Origin: Acetobacteraceae bacterium
Lineage (GTDB): Bacteria > Pseudomonadota > Alphaproteobacteria > Acetobacterales > Acetobacteraceae
Assembly: GCA_019241425.1 (NCBI GenBank)
Contig: JAFAXA010000197.1
Coordinates: 1-33,904 of the forward strand
DNA: 33,904 bases
Reading direction: 5' to 3'
Shown here: positions 1 to 9,215 of the stretch, piece by piece
Layout of the letters: the number at the start of each line of letters is the position of its first letter
Numbering within the stretch: position 1 is the stretch's first letter
Notes under the pieces: model-generated
What the model was told of the DNA's origin: nothing
What the model saw: only the letters and a program-made list of their open reading frames with translations
The model's database searches: none
Made by a program: the position numbers and the translations under genes

Positions 1-330
1 GCGATCCGGGCAACAGCCAGTGGCAGCGCGATCTCTCGGTGAGCCACGAGAGGATCGGCGACGTGCGGTTGGGGAAGGGCGATGTTGCGGGTGCGCTCGC
101 CCCCTGTGAGGCAAGCCTTGCCATCCGTTCCCAGCTTGCCGAGCGCGATCCGGGCAACGGCCAGTGGCAGCACGATCTCTCAGTCAGCTACGCGAAGATC
201 GGGGAAGCGCTGAGCAGACAGGGCAACAACGAAAGAGCGGTTGCCGCCTATGAGGCTGGCCGCGCCATCAGCCAAGGGCTTTCCGAGCGCGACCCGAGCA
301 ATGCGCCCTGGCGCGCTGACGCAACCTGGT
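1..330 (+). repeat. 144-bp coding tandem repeat (48-aa TPR-like units)
   Basis: gcgatccgggcaacagccagtggcagc at 1 recurs at 145 (gcgatccgggcaacggccagtggcagc) and, diverged, at 289 (gcgacccgagcaatgcgccctggcgc). Confidence 0.8.
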
Positions 331-377
331 TCCAGGAAAGATTGCGCGCTCTGCAGTTGAGCGGCAAGGTCCCCTGA
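3..377 (+). CDS. TPR-repeat protein, C-terminal fragment (5' end outside window)
   Basis: Frame is open from base 3; repeat units 'ERDPGNGQWQHDLSVSYAKIGEALSRQGNNERAVAAYEAG' recur every 48 aa; stop at 375-377. Confidence 0.8.
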   Translation, partial: DPGNSQWQRDLSVSHERIGDVRLGKGDVAGALAPCEASLAIRSQLAERDPGNGQWQHDLSVSYAKIGEALSRQGNNERAVAAYEAGRAISQGLSERDPSNAPWRADATWFQERLRALQLSGKVP

Positions 378-420
378 GGCGATTCCGGCTCGTCAGGGTT
401 CCGGGACGCGAACCCGCCCC

Positions 421-1473
421 CTAACCGATGGCCCGGAGCGGCGCGCGGCGTGCGGCGCCGATCCGGGCGTAGAGATCGACATAATCGTCCGCCATGCGGG
501 CGGCGGTGAAGCGCGCGTCGAACCGGGCGCGGACACGCGCGCGCGGCAGCCGGTGCAAGCGCTCCACCGCGGCGACCGCCCCGGTTTCGTCCTCCACGAT
601 ATAACCCGACACGCCGTCGTCGATCACCTCGGGCACCGAGCCCCGGTTATAGGCGATCACCGGCGTGCCACACGCCATCGCCTCGATCATCACCAAGCCG
701 AACGGCTCCGGCCAGTCGATCGGCAGCAACAGCGCGTGCGCGCCGCTGAGGAAGTCGGCCTTCTGGTCGTCGTTGATCTCGCCGACCAACTCGACCCCCG
801 GCTCCTTCAGCAGCGGGCGGATCACCTCGTCGAAATACGCCTGATCCACCCGGTCGACCTTGGCCGCCATCTTCAGCGGGATGCCGGCGCGGCCGGCGAT
901 GCGGATGGCGCGGTCGGGCCGCTTCTCGGGGCAAATGCGTCCGAGAAAGGCGAGGTAGGACGGCGTCACCGGCTGTGGGGTCAGCAGCTCGGCCGGCAGG
1001 CCGTGCAGCACGGTGCCGACGAACCGCGCCTGCGGCAGCGGGCGGCGCTGGCTGTCGGAGATCGACACCACCGGAACATGCGGGAAGCGGTCGAACACCG
1101 GTTGCAGTTCAGGGAGGTCGAGCCGCCCATGCAGCGTTGTCACAAACGGGGTGCGCTGGCGGGTGAACAGCGGGAACGACCAATAGTCCAGATGAAAGTG
1201 CAACACGTCGAATTGATCGGCCATCTCCCGCACGGTTTCGAGCAGGAGGAAATGCGGCGCCACCGTATCGCGGATGCCGGCGTCGAGCCGCAGTGCCTTC
1301 GGCCACACGGCATGAAGGTGGGCGGAGGTTTTCGAGTCGCCGCTGGCGAATAAGGTGACGTCGTGGCCGAGCGCGACAAGCTCCTCAGTTAAAAAGGAAA
1401 CCACCCGCTCGGTGCCGCCATAGAGCTTGGGCGGAACGGCCTCGTAGAGCGGGGCGATTTGGGCGATGCGCAT
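421..1473 (-). CDS. Glycosyltransferase family 4 (GT-B fold)
   Basis: MRIAQIAPLYEAVPPKLYGGTERVVSFLTEELVALGHDVTLFASGDS, and EPFGLVMIEAMACGTPVIAYNRGSVPEVIDDGVSGYIV. Confidence 0.9.
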   Translation of the reverse strand: MRIAQIAPLYEAVPPKLYGGTERVVSFLTEELVALGHDVTLFASGDSKTSAHLHAVWPKALRLDAGIRDTVAPHFLLLETVREMADQFDVLHFHLDYWSFPLFTRQRTPFVTTLHGRLDLPELQPVFDRFPHVPVVSISDSQRRPLPQARFVGTVLHGLPAELLTPQPVTPSYLAFLGRICPEKRPDRAIRIAGRAGIPLKMAAKVDRVDQAYFDEVIRPLLKEPGVELVGEINDDQKADFLSGAHALLLPIDWPEPFGLVMIEAMACGTPVIAYNRGSVPEVIDDGVSGYIVEDETGAVAAVERLHRLPRARVRARFDARFTAARMADDYVDLYARIGAARRAPLRAIG

Positions 1474-1640
1474 AAAAATCTCTCGCGTTCTGGTGATGTC
1501 TAATCATGGTGCAACGCGAGAAAGAGGGCGAAAAAGCGGCAACGTCTGCCTCAGTGTCGCGATCATCCAGAGGTTCTATCGGAGGGTGGCGGGGGAGAAC
1601 CGCCAAAAACCAATGCTCTAGCCGGTCGGGGGCACGCCGT

Positions 1641-3449
1641 ATGCCGATTTCAAAAGATTCGAGTTTAGAACTGGTCAGCCTGTCGCAACGCCCGCTCGCC
1701 TTCGTGTTGCGCTATGTTCGCCTGCACAAGGTAGGCTGCGCCGTCATCCTGGGCGGAGTAACGGCCGGTGTGGGTTGCGCCATCGGCTCGCAATACGCCG
1801 TCAAGCACCTCGTGGACATCCTTTCCGCTGGGCCGGGCGGCCCAATCTGGGCGGCGTTCGCGATCCTGGCGGGCTTGATCGCGGCCGATAACCTGATGTG
1901 GCGGGTCGCCGGTTGGCAGGCGACGCACACTTTCGTCGCGATGACCGGCGATCTGCGGCGTGACCTGTTCGGCCACATGACCGGCCATGCCCCGTCCTAT
2001 TTCGCGGATCGTTCGCCTGGAACGCTTGCCGGCCGCATTTCCTCGACCTCCAACGCCATCTACACCGTGCTGAGCACGCTATCCTGGAACGTGCTGCCGC
2101 CTTGCGCCGCCATCGTCGGCTCGATCGCGGTGCTCGCCTCCGTGAGCCCGATGATGGCGCTGGTGCTGGTCTCGGTCGCGGCCGTGCTCGGCTTCACCAT
2201 CCTGCGGCTCGCCGCCGCCGGCCGCCGTTTGCACCACGCCTATGCGGCGGGCGCGGCGTCCGTCGACGGCGAACTGGTCGACGTCATCAACAACATGCCG
2301 CTCGTGCGGGCATTCGGCGCCACGCTTCGTGAGCGCAACCGGTTCGCCGGAAGCGTGCAGCGGGAAATGACCGCCCGTGGCCAAAGCCTGCGCTATCTCG
2401 AGAAGCTGCGCCTGTTTCACGCCTTCTCCACGGCGCTGCTGAGCGCGGGCCTGCTCGCCTGGGCGATCCATTTGTGGCAAGGCGGGCAAGCCAGCACCGG
2501 CGACGTCGTGCTCGTCACCACGATGGGCTTCACCATTCTGCATGGCACGCGCGACCTGGCCGTCGCCTTGGTTGACTCGATCCAGCACATGGCGAGGCTG
2601 TCGGAAGCGGTGTCGACGCTGCTGGTGCCACACGACCTGCGCGACTCCGAAAAGGCGCAGGTGCTGCGCGGCGCGCGCGGCGCGGTGGAATTCGCGGGCG
2701 TCGATTTCGCCTATCCTGGCGCGACGTCGGTGCTGCGCGATTTCCGGGTCCGCATAGAACCCGGCGAGCGCGTCGGTCTGGTCGGCCGCTCGGGGTCCGG
2801 CAAATCCACGGTCCTCTCGCTATTGCAGCGGTTCCGGGACGTGACGGGCGGCGCGGTGCTGATCGACGGCAAGAACATCGCGGAGTTGACTCAGGAAAGC
2901 CTGAGCAGCGCGATTTCGGTGGTGCCGCAAGAAGTGATGCTGTTCCATCGTTCGGTGCTCGAGAACATCCGCTACGGCAAGCCGGACGCGACCGACGAGG
3001 AGGTGTTTGCCGCTGCGGCAGCAGCCGGGTGCGACTTCATCGAGGGGCTCTCGGAGGGTTTCGAGACGATCGTCGGCGACCGTGGCGTGAAGCTTTCGGG
3101 CGGTCAGCGTCAGCGCCTCGCGATCGCCCGCGCCTTCCTGCGCGACGCTCCGATCCTCCTGCTCGACGAAGCGACGAGCGCGCTCGACACCGAGTCCGAG
3201 CAGGCGGTGCAGCGGGCTTTGGACCGGCTGATGACCGGTCGCACGGTGATCGCGGTCGCCCATCGCCTCTCCACACTGCACAATTTCGACCGCATCCTGG
3301 TGATGCAATCCGGCCAGATCCTGCAGGACGGCGCGCCACGGGTCATCGAGAACACGCCCGGCCCGTATCGCGACCTGATCCGGCGGCAGGGCTTGCAGGT
3401 CATCGAGCGGGTGCCTGCCGAGGCGGAGGAGACCGCGAAGGCCGCCTGA
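1641..3449 (+). CDS. ABC exporter, fused transmembrane and ATP-binding domains (MsbA/ATM-like)
   Basis: Walker A GRSGSGKST, signature LSGGQRQR, Walker B ILLLDEATSALD. The ORF is open from 1506, but the ATG at 1641 (MPISKDSSLELVSL) is the more plausible start. Confidence 0.9.
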   Translation: MPISKDSSLELVSLSQRPLAFVLRYVRLHKVGCAVILGGVTAGVGCAIGSQYAVKHLVDILSAGPGGPIWAAFAILAGLIAADNLMWRVAGWQATHTFVAMTGDLRRDLFGHMTGHAPSYFADRSPGTLAGRISSTSNAIYTVLSTLSWNVLPPCAAIVGSIAVLASVSPMMALVLVSVAAVLGFTILRLAAAGRRLHHAYAAGAASVDGELVDVINNMPLVRAFGATLRERNRFAGSVQREMTARGQSLRYLEKLRLFHAFSTALLSAGLLAWAIHLWQGGQASTGDVVLVTTMGFTILHGTRDLAVALVDSIQHMARLSEAVSTLLVPHDLRDSEKAQVLRGARGAVEFAGVDFAYPGATSVLRDFRVRIEPGERVGLVGRSGSGKSTVLSLLQRFRDVTGGAVLIDGKNIAELTQESLSSAISVVPQEVMLFHRSVLENIRYGKPDATDEEVFAAAAAAGCDFIEGLSEGFETIVGDRGVKLSGGQRQRLAIARAFLRDAPILLLDEATSALDTESEQAVQRALDRLMTGRTVIAVAHRLSTLHNFDRILVMQSGQILQDGAPRVIENTPGPYRDLIRRQGLQVIERVPAEAEETAKAA

Positions 3450-3472
3450 CCGGACCGCTTATGCAGAAACGG

Positions 3473-3495
3473 AGCCGCCCCTGTCCGGGGCGGCT
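3473..3495. terminator. Rho-independent-like terminator hairpin between convergent genes
   Basis: agccgcccc-tgtcc-ggggcggct, a perfect 9-bp stem followed by ttcgtttg. Confidence 0.7.
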
Positions 3496-3553
3496 TTCGT
3501 TTGTTCGCGATCCTTCTGCGGCGCGTGTGCGGGGTGGCGGCGTGCAACGCGGC

Positions 3554-4885
3554 TCAGCGGCTCGCGGTCTGCGCGCCGCCGTTCGGTTGATCGGGCGGCG
3601 GGGCGGCGGTGCGGACCTTGCTGCCGTCCGGCAACCCGGCCGGAACGCTCAGAACCAGCGTTTCGCCTCCGTCCAACCCATCACGCAATTCAGCCGTCGT
3701 TCCGAAGTCGCGGTAAATCGAAACCCTCTTGAAATGGACCGCGCTGCCGGGGTCGACCGTTGCGACCTGCAGGCCGCTGGCGTTGAACACCAGCGCTTCA
3801 TCCGGGACGATGACGCCCGGCCTTTGGCGCGGAACCGCGAAGCTCACATTGACGAACAGACCAGGCCGCAGCTTGCCGTCCGGGTTCGGCACGTCGACTT
3901 CCGTCAGCATCGAGCGGGAGGCGGCCTGCAGGGCGACGGAGGTGCGGGCGACCTTGCCGGTGAACACCTGGCCGGGCAGCTCCGGAACCGTGATCTTCGC
4001 TTCCAAACCGTCCGTGATGCCGATCGCGCTGCTTTGGGGGACATACACCGCGATCCGCAGAATGGTGTCGCGGGCGATGCTGAGCATCGGCGTGCCGCTG
4101 CTGCTGTCGGACGTGAGCAGGTCGCCGCGATCGACGTTGCGGGCGGTGACCACGCCGTCGAACGGCGCCGTCACGCGCTCGAAGGCGGTCAGCGCCACCA
4201 GCCTATCCACGGTCGCCTGCTGCGCCTTCAGATTGGCGACGGACACCGCAACCCCGGCTTGTGCATTGGCGACTCCCGCCGTCTGCACCGAAAAGTTCGC
4301 GGTCGCATTGTCGGCGTTCTGCTTGGTTTCCCAGCCTTGGCTTGCGAGCGTCGTCTGGCGGTATTTGGTGACATCGGCGAGCTTGGTGTTGGCTTTGGCG
4401 GATTCGACCATCGCCTCGGCTTGGGCGACCGCCGCCTGGTTTTGCCCGAGCGTTGCTTGCGCCTGGGCCAATTGCTGGTCGAGATCGGGCGCTTCGATCC
4501 GGATCAGCAGATCACCCGCCTTCACGCGGCTGCCGATATCGACCCGGCGTTCCGCGACGTAGCCGGTCGCGCGAGCGAAGATATTGGCGTTGTCAAATGC
4601 CTCTGTTTGTCCGGGCAGCACCAACTCGACCGGCGAGTCGACCCGCTGCGCCGTTGCCGTGCGCACCTGCGGCACGAACTGTTCCTCTTGCCGCTGGGTC
4701 GCGCGCGAAGCGGCATAGGTCCGCCAATGCAGCCAGGCCCCGACGCCCAGCAGCAGGATGAGCAAGGTCAGCACGAGCAGCCCGACGCGCCGGCGCGGCG
4801 GCGCCGGCTGTTCGGCGCCACCGTGGCCGCGGCCGGCATCCCGAGGCAGCCGGGCCGGGACCGCCTCGTTTTCGCTCATGCTCAT
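3554..4885 (-). CDS. RND efflux periplasmic adaptor (HlyD/AcrA/MexE family)
   Basis: Start MSMSENEAVPARLP, one TM helix (VGLLVLTLLILLLGVGAWLHW), then VELVLPGQTEAFDNANIFARATGYVAERRVDIGSRVKAGDLLIRIEAPDLDQQLAQAQATL. The start overlaps the stop of the upstream RND gene (ATGA). Confidence 0.9.
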   Translation of the reverse strand: MSMSENEAVPARLPRDAGRGHGGAEQPAPPRRRVGLLVLTLLILLLGVGAWLHWRTYAASRATQRQEEQFVPQVRTATAQRVDSPVELVLPGQTEAFDNANIFARATGYVAERRVDIGSRVKAGDLLIRIEAPDLDQQLAQAQATLGQNQAAVAQAEAMVESAKANTKLADVTKYRQTTLASQGWETKQNADNATANFSVQTAGVANAQAGVAVSVANLKAQQATVDRLVALTAFERVTAPFDGVVTARNVDRGDLLTSDSSSGTPMLSIARDTILRIAVYVPQSSAIGITDGLEAKITVPELPGQVFTGKVARTSVALQAASRSMLTEVDVPNPDGKLRPGLFVNVSFAVPRQRPGVIVPDEALVFNASGLQVATVDPGSAVHFKRVSIYRDFGTTAELRDGLDGGETLVLSVPAGLPDGSKVRTAAPPPDQPNGGAQTASR

Positions 4886-7800
4886 ATGTAGTCTTTCAAG
4901 GGCTCGACCTTCCCACCCCGCAGCATCGTATACAGAAACGGCACGAAAAGCAGGGTCGAGCAGGTTCCGAAGGTAATGCCGCCGAGCACCGCGCGCGCGA
5001 GCGCCGCATTCTGCTCGCTGCCCTCGCCGATGCCGACCGCCATCGGCAGCAAGCCGACGAACATCGCGCCGGCGGTCATCAGCACCGGTCGCAGCCGGGT
5101 GCGGCCGGCCATGAGCGCCGCTTCGGCGGCGTCGCATCCCGTTTGTTCCCGGTGCTCGCGCGCGAACGTCACCAGCAGGATGGAGTTCGCGGAGGCGACC
5201 CCGATGCTCATGATCGCGCCCATGAGCGACGGAATCGAGAAGCTGGTCTGGGTCAGGAACAAGCTTCCGACGATGCCGCAGAAGGCAATGGGCAAGGCCG
5301 CGAGCACCACGAACGGGTCGCCCCAGTTCTGGAAGTTCACCGCCATCAGCAGATAAACGGCGACAACCGCCACGCCGAGGCCGATCCCGATGTGAAAGAA
5401 CGCCTGGTCCTTGCTTTGGATTTGCCCGCGCACGGAGACCTTGTCGGGCGCTTCCAACCCTTTCTGCTGCTCGTCGACGATGCGCTGGATCGCGGCTTCG
5501 GCGCCGCCGAGATCGCGGTCCTGCACGGCCGCGTAGATGTCGTAGGTCGGCTGGGTGTTGATATGCGTGCCGACGGTTTGCTCGCTTCGGCGTTCCAAAG
5601 TCGCGACATTCGCGAGCAGCTGCATCGGCGAAACGGACGGCGCCGACGAGGCGGTAACCAGCAGCGGCGTGTTGGTCAGCGCCGTCATCGTGTCGTTGCG
5701 ATATTCCGGCGTTTGCACCCAAACCTGATACGGAATCCCGGTCTGCGGGTCCGACCAGAAATTCGGGCTGACCTGGAAGCTGCCGCTCAGCGACACGTTC
5801 ATGCTGTTTGCGATCTGCTGTTCGGTGAGGCCGAGTTCGGCGGCGCGCTGGCGATCGACCTTCACAAAGAATTCCGGGGCGTCGATAATCTGCTGGATGT
5901 GGACGTCGACCAGCCCGCGCACGAGACGCATCTTGTCGGCGATCGCCTCCGCCACCTGCAAGTCCTTGGCGGCGTGGCGGCCGCTCACCTGTACGTCGAT
6001 CTGCGACGGCACCCCGAAATCGAGGATTTGCGTAATCATGTCGGCGGGCTCGAAATAGAATACCGCGCTCGGGAAGCGCTCCCGCAGCCGTTGCCGCAAT
6101 TGCTTCTGGTAGAGCGCGGTCGAGCCGTGGCCGGGGTTCAAGGTCACCAGAACCTGGCCGTCATAATACGCGACGAAGGTGCCGTTCCCGAAGGCGAAAT
6201 TGTAGTTGGACGCCGGCAGCCCGATATTGTCGATGATTGTGCCGAGGTCGTCGTGCGGGACGACCTGGCGCACCGTGTCCTCGACGCCCGCGAACAGCTT
6301 TTCCGCTTCCTCGATGCGCGTCCCGGGATGCGCGCGCACATGCAGCGTCATCTGCCCGGCATCCACTTCCGGGAAGTAGTCGGTGCCGATGAAGGTGAAC
6401 AGCACCGCGGCGCAGGCGATCAAGGCGCCCACGGTGCCAAGCGTGGTCCAGCGGTGCCCCAACACCGCATGGAGCAAGCCGACATAGGCTTGCTGGAAGC
6501 GGGCGAAGCCACGCTCGAATCCGGCATGGATGCGGCCGAACCAGCCGAAGATCCGGCCGCGAATGCCCTTCTTCGGCGCTCCCTCCGTTTTCGGCTGCTG
6601 CCGTTGCTCGTGCTCGCGCTGCACCAGCACGTCGATCAGGATCGGGACCAGGGTGCGCGACAGCAAATACGAGGCGAGCATGGCGAACACCACCGCCAGC
6701 GCCTGCGGCGTGAACAGGAATTTTGGCGCGTCCGTCAGGAACAGCACGGAGACGAAGGCGCAGCAGATCGACAAGGTCGAGATCAGGGCTGGCTTGGCGA
6801 TGCCGGCGGCACCGTGCACGACCGCCTTGCGGAACTCCTCGCCTTCTTCCATCAGCCGGTAGGTGTTTTCGATCGCGACCGTCGCGTCGTCGACGAGAAT
6901 TCCGACCGCGAGCGCCATCCCGCCCAGCGTCATGATGTTGACGGTGTTGCCGAGCACGGCGAGCACGGCGAGCGATGTCAGGATCGACAGCGGGATGGAG
7001 GTCAGCACGATCAGCGTCGAGCGCCACGACCCGAGAAACAACAGGATCATCAATCCGGTCAGCCCGGCGGCGATGGCGCCTTCGCGGAATACGTCGGCGA
7101 TTGCGCCGGACACGAACACCGATTGGTCGAATAACGGCGTGATCTTCATGTCCTTCGGCGCGGCCGCCCGGATGCCGGGCAACAGCGACTTGACGGTGTT
7201 CACGACCGAAAGCGTGGATGCGGCGCCATTCTTCAGGATGGTCAGCAGCACGGCCCGGCCGCCATCCTGACGCACGATGTTCTGCTGCGGCGGGCCGCCG
7301 TCCCGCACATAGGCGACGTCCCGCAGCAGGATCGGCGAGCCGTTCACCAGCTTCACCGGGATTTCGTTCAATGTCGAAATGGCTTCCGGCGTCGAGTTCA
7401 GCCGGACGACGTATTGCTGCGTGCCGAGCTTGGCGAGGCCGGAGGGCACGGTCACGTTTTGCGCCGTCATCGCGGCCGTGATGTCGGCCGGGGTGAGCCC
7501 GAAGGCCTGGAGCGCATGCAGATCGAGATCGACCATGATCTGCCGCGGCTGCCCGCCATAGGGGGAGGGCAGCGTGGATCCGGGAACCGTCGTCAAGGTT
7601 TGCCGGATGCGGTACTGCCCGTAATCGAAAAGCTGCCGTTCATTCTCCTGGGTGGAGGAGAGCGCGAGCTGGATGACCGGAACGGACGAGGCCGAGAACC
7701 GCATCACGACCGGTGGCTGGATACCCGGGGGCAGTACGGCGCGGATCGAGTTTGTGGAGGCCGTTACTTGGGCGAGTGCGAGATCGATGCTGACATCCGG

Positions 7801-8091
7801 CTGAAAATAGATCCGGGTGATGGTCACGCCCTGGAGGGTCGTGCTTTCCATGTTCCGGATGCCGTTGACATTGTTGCTGAGCGAGAACTCCGTATAGGTG
7901 GTGACGCGCCTTTCCATCTCCGGCGTGTCGAGGCCGGTATAGGTCCAGACGATGGTGACAACCGGAATGTCGACGCTCGGGAGAACGTCCTTCGGCATGA
8001 CGATGTAGGCGCCGACCCCGGCGAGCAGGATCAAAACCGACATCACGTAAAACGTGATCCGGAATTTCAGGGCATATTTGACCAGCCACAT
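4882..8091 (-). CDS. RND efflux transporter permease (AcrB/MexF-like)
   Basis: MWLVKYALKFRITFYVMSVLILLAGVGAYIVMPKDVLPSVDIPVV; GGMALAVGILVDDATVAIENTYRLM; C-terminal GAIMSIGVASANSILLVTFARE. The ORF extends to 8121, but the internal ATG at 8091 is the likely start. Confidence 0.92.
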   Translation of the reverse strand: MWLVKYALKFRITFYVMSVLILLAGVGAYIVMPKDVLPSVDIPVVTIVWTYTGLDTPEMERRVTTYTEFSLSNNVNGIRNMESTTLQGVTITRIYFQPDVSIDLALAQVTASTNSIRAVLPPGIQPPVVMRFSASSVPVIQLALSSTQENERQLFDYGQYRIRQTLTTVPGSTLPSPYGGQPRQIMVDLDLHALQAFGLTPADITAAMTAQNVTVPSGLAKLGTQQYVVRLNSTPEAISTLNEIPVKLVNGSPILLRDVAYVRDGGPPQQNIVRQDGGRAVLLTILKNGAASTLSVVNTVKSLLPGIRAAAPKDMKITPLFDQSVFVSGAIADVFREGAIAAGLTGLMILLFLGSWRSTLIVLTSIPLSILTSLAVLAVLGNTVNIMTLGGMALAVGILVDDATVAIENTYRLMEEGEEFRKAVVHGAAGIAKPALISTLSICCAFVSVLFLTDAPKFLFTPQALAVVFAMLASYLLSRTLVPILIDVLVQREHEQRQQPKTEGAPKKGIRGRIFGWFGRIHAGFERGFARFQQAYVGLLHAVLGHRWTTLGTVGALIACAAVLFTFIGTDYFPEVDAGQMTLHVRAHPGTRIEEAEKLFAGVEDTVRQVVPHDDLGTIIDNIGLPASNYNFAFGNGTFVAYYDGQVLVTLNPGHGSTALYQKQLRQRLRERFPSAVFYFEPADMITQILDFGVPSQIDVQVSGRHAAKDLQVAEAIADKMRLVRGLVDVHIQQIIDAPEFFVKVDRQRAAELGLTEQQIANSMNVSLSGSFQVSPNFWSDPQTGIPYQVWVQTPEYRNDTMTALTNTPLLVTASSAPSVSPMQLLANVATLERRSEQTVGTHINTQPTYDIYAAVQDRDLGGAEAAIQRIVDEQQKGLEAPDKVSVRGQIQSKDQAFFHIGIGLGVAVVAVYLLMAVNFQNWGDPFVVLAALPIAFCGIVGSLFLTQTSFSIPSLMGAIMSIGVASANSILLVTFAREHREQTGCDAAEAALMAGRTRLRPVLMTAGAMFVGLLPMAVGIGEGSEQNAALARAVLGGITFGTCSTLLFVPFLYTMLRGGKVEPLKDYI

Positions 8092-8245
8092 GGAAGTAAG
8101 CTGGGCAGGTGGGGGCAACAAGCAAGAGCCGTCGCGGCGGTGCCCCGTCCGGCGGGGTTCGGCGCCGAAGGAGAGAGCCGAGTCTTGACCGATATGTGTT
8201 CGCGAACTCCGGCAGCCTCGCCGTGATTGCGGCCGGAGACGACGG

Positions 8246-9031
8246 GTGGAACTGACCGTGAGGCCGCAATCGCCGCTCGTCGAGTCCGGATCTTTTGTAA
8301 CGGGCGCCGAGGCGGAGGTAATTCACGTCCGCTGGCTACCGATGCGGGAAATGACCGGCCCCGCGATGGCCCGCTGCCTGACGCTGCTCGACCCGGATGA
8401 GCGCGCCCGCGCCGGTCGTTTCGTCTTCGAAGAGGACCGAAGCGCGTTCATCGCGGCGCATGCGCTCGCGCGGGTGATGCTGGGCGCGCTGGGTCGCCGC
8501 GATCCGGCTTCCTGGCGCTATGTCGCAGGGCAACACGGAAAGCCGGAAGTCGCGCCCTGGCCCGGACCTGCCGGGCTGCGCTTCAGTCTCTCGCACGCGC
8601 GGACCTGCGTCGCCTGCGTGGTGGGCTGGAACACCGATCTCGGTATCGACGTGGAAGCGGAGAGGCCGCAGCTTTCCCCGGTCGATCTCGCCGACCGCTT
8701 CTTCGCGCCCGCCGAAGCGGCCATCATCCGGGCCGCGCCGCCGCTTCAGACCCGCGCGTTCTTCCTGGCGCTGTGGACGCTGAAGGAGGCGTTCATCAAG
8801 GCAACCGGGGAAGGACTGACGCGCTCGCTCAGCAGTTTCAGCTTCAGCCTTTCTCCCCCGGCGATCACGCTAGAGGCGGGCGAAAGCGATGCCCCGAATT
8901 GGCACTTCCTGCAATTCCGAACGGAGGCGAACCATTTCATTGCCGTCGCCGCGCGCTCGCCAACTGCACGCGCGGTTCGCTTCGACGCCCGGCCCGCGCA
9001 GCCTTCGGAACTGGCCGTACTTGCGGAGTGA
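8246..9031 (+). CDS. 4'-phosphopantetheinyl transferase superfamily protein (Sfp-like)
   Basis: LRFSLSHARTCVACVVGWNTDLGIDVEAERP and FFLALWTLKEAFIKATGEGL, the typical GIDVE and WxxKEAxxKxxG motifs. Confidence 0.9.
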   Translation: MELTVRPQSPLVESGSFVTGAEAEVIHVRWLPMREMTGPAMARCLTLLDPDERARAGRFVFEEDRSAFIAAHALARVMLGALGRRDPASWRYVAGQHGKPEVAPWPGPAGLRFSLSHARTCVACVVGWNTDLGIDVEAERPQLSPVDLADRFFAPAEAAIIRAAPPLQTRAFFLALWTLKEAFIKATGEGLTRSLSSFSFSLSPPAITLEAGESDAPNWHFLQFRTEANHFIAVAARSPTARAVRFDARPAQPSELAVLAE

Positions 9032-9171
9032 ATTGGGTCGGGCTTTACGTGAGCCCTTTCGATCGGCTTGGTTCTGGGTCCAGCTCAGAGGCGCGTGCAG
9101 GTGAGCTCGCGCGGCCCTCGCAGCTCCGCCGAGCGAGGTGGCCTCCATTGTCGATGCGGTCTGCCTCGACC

Positions 9172-9193
9172 CGGCGGCGGGAACGCGCCGCCG
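9172..9193. terminator. GC-rich hairpin between the convergent PPTase and phnM genes
   Basis: cggcggcg-ggaacg-cgccgccg, a perfect 8-bp stem; no clear T-tract. Confidence 0.35.
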
Positions 9194-9215
9194 CGCATAC
9201 CCGCGCCCGGCCATA

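Noticed and set aside
553-1353. 266-aa plus-strand ORF opposite the glycosyltransferase
   Set aside because: Antisense shadow ORF in GC-rich DNA; rich in R/H/Q/G without domain features, while the minus-strand frame has clear GT4 motifs.
3029-4891. 620-aa plus-strand ORF over the ABC exporter end and RND adaptor
   Set aside because: Runs out of frame across two well-supported genes; low-complexity R/A/G/D composition typical of a shadow ORF.
4886-5722. Upstream extension of the HlyD ORF (3554..5722, 722 aa)
   Set aside because: The extra N-terminal ~279 residues lie antiphase to the RND gene and look like out-of-frame sequence; MSMSENEAV at 4885 is the credible start.
5143-7134. 663-aa plus-strand ORF opposite the RND permease
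   Set aside because: Antisense shadow of a strongly supported RND gene.
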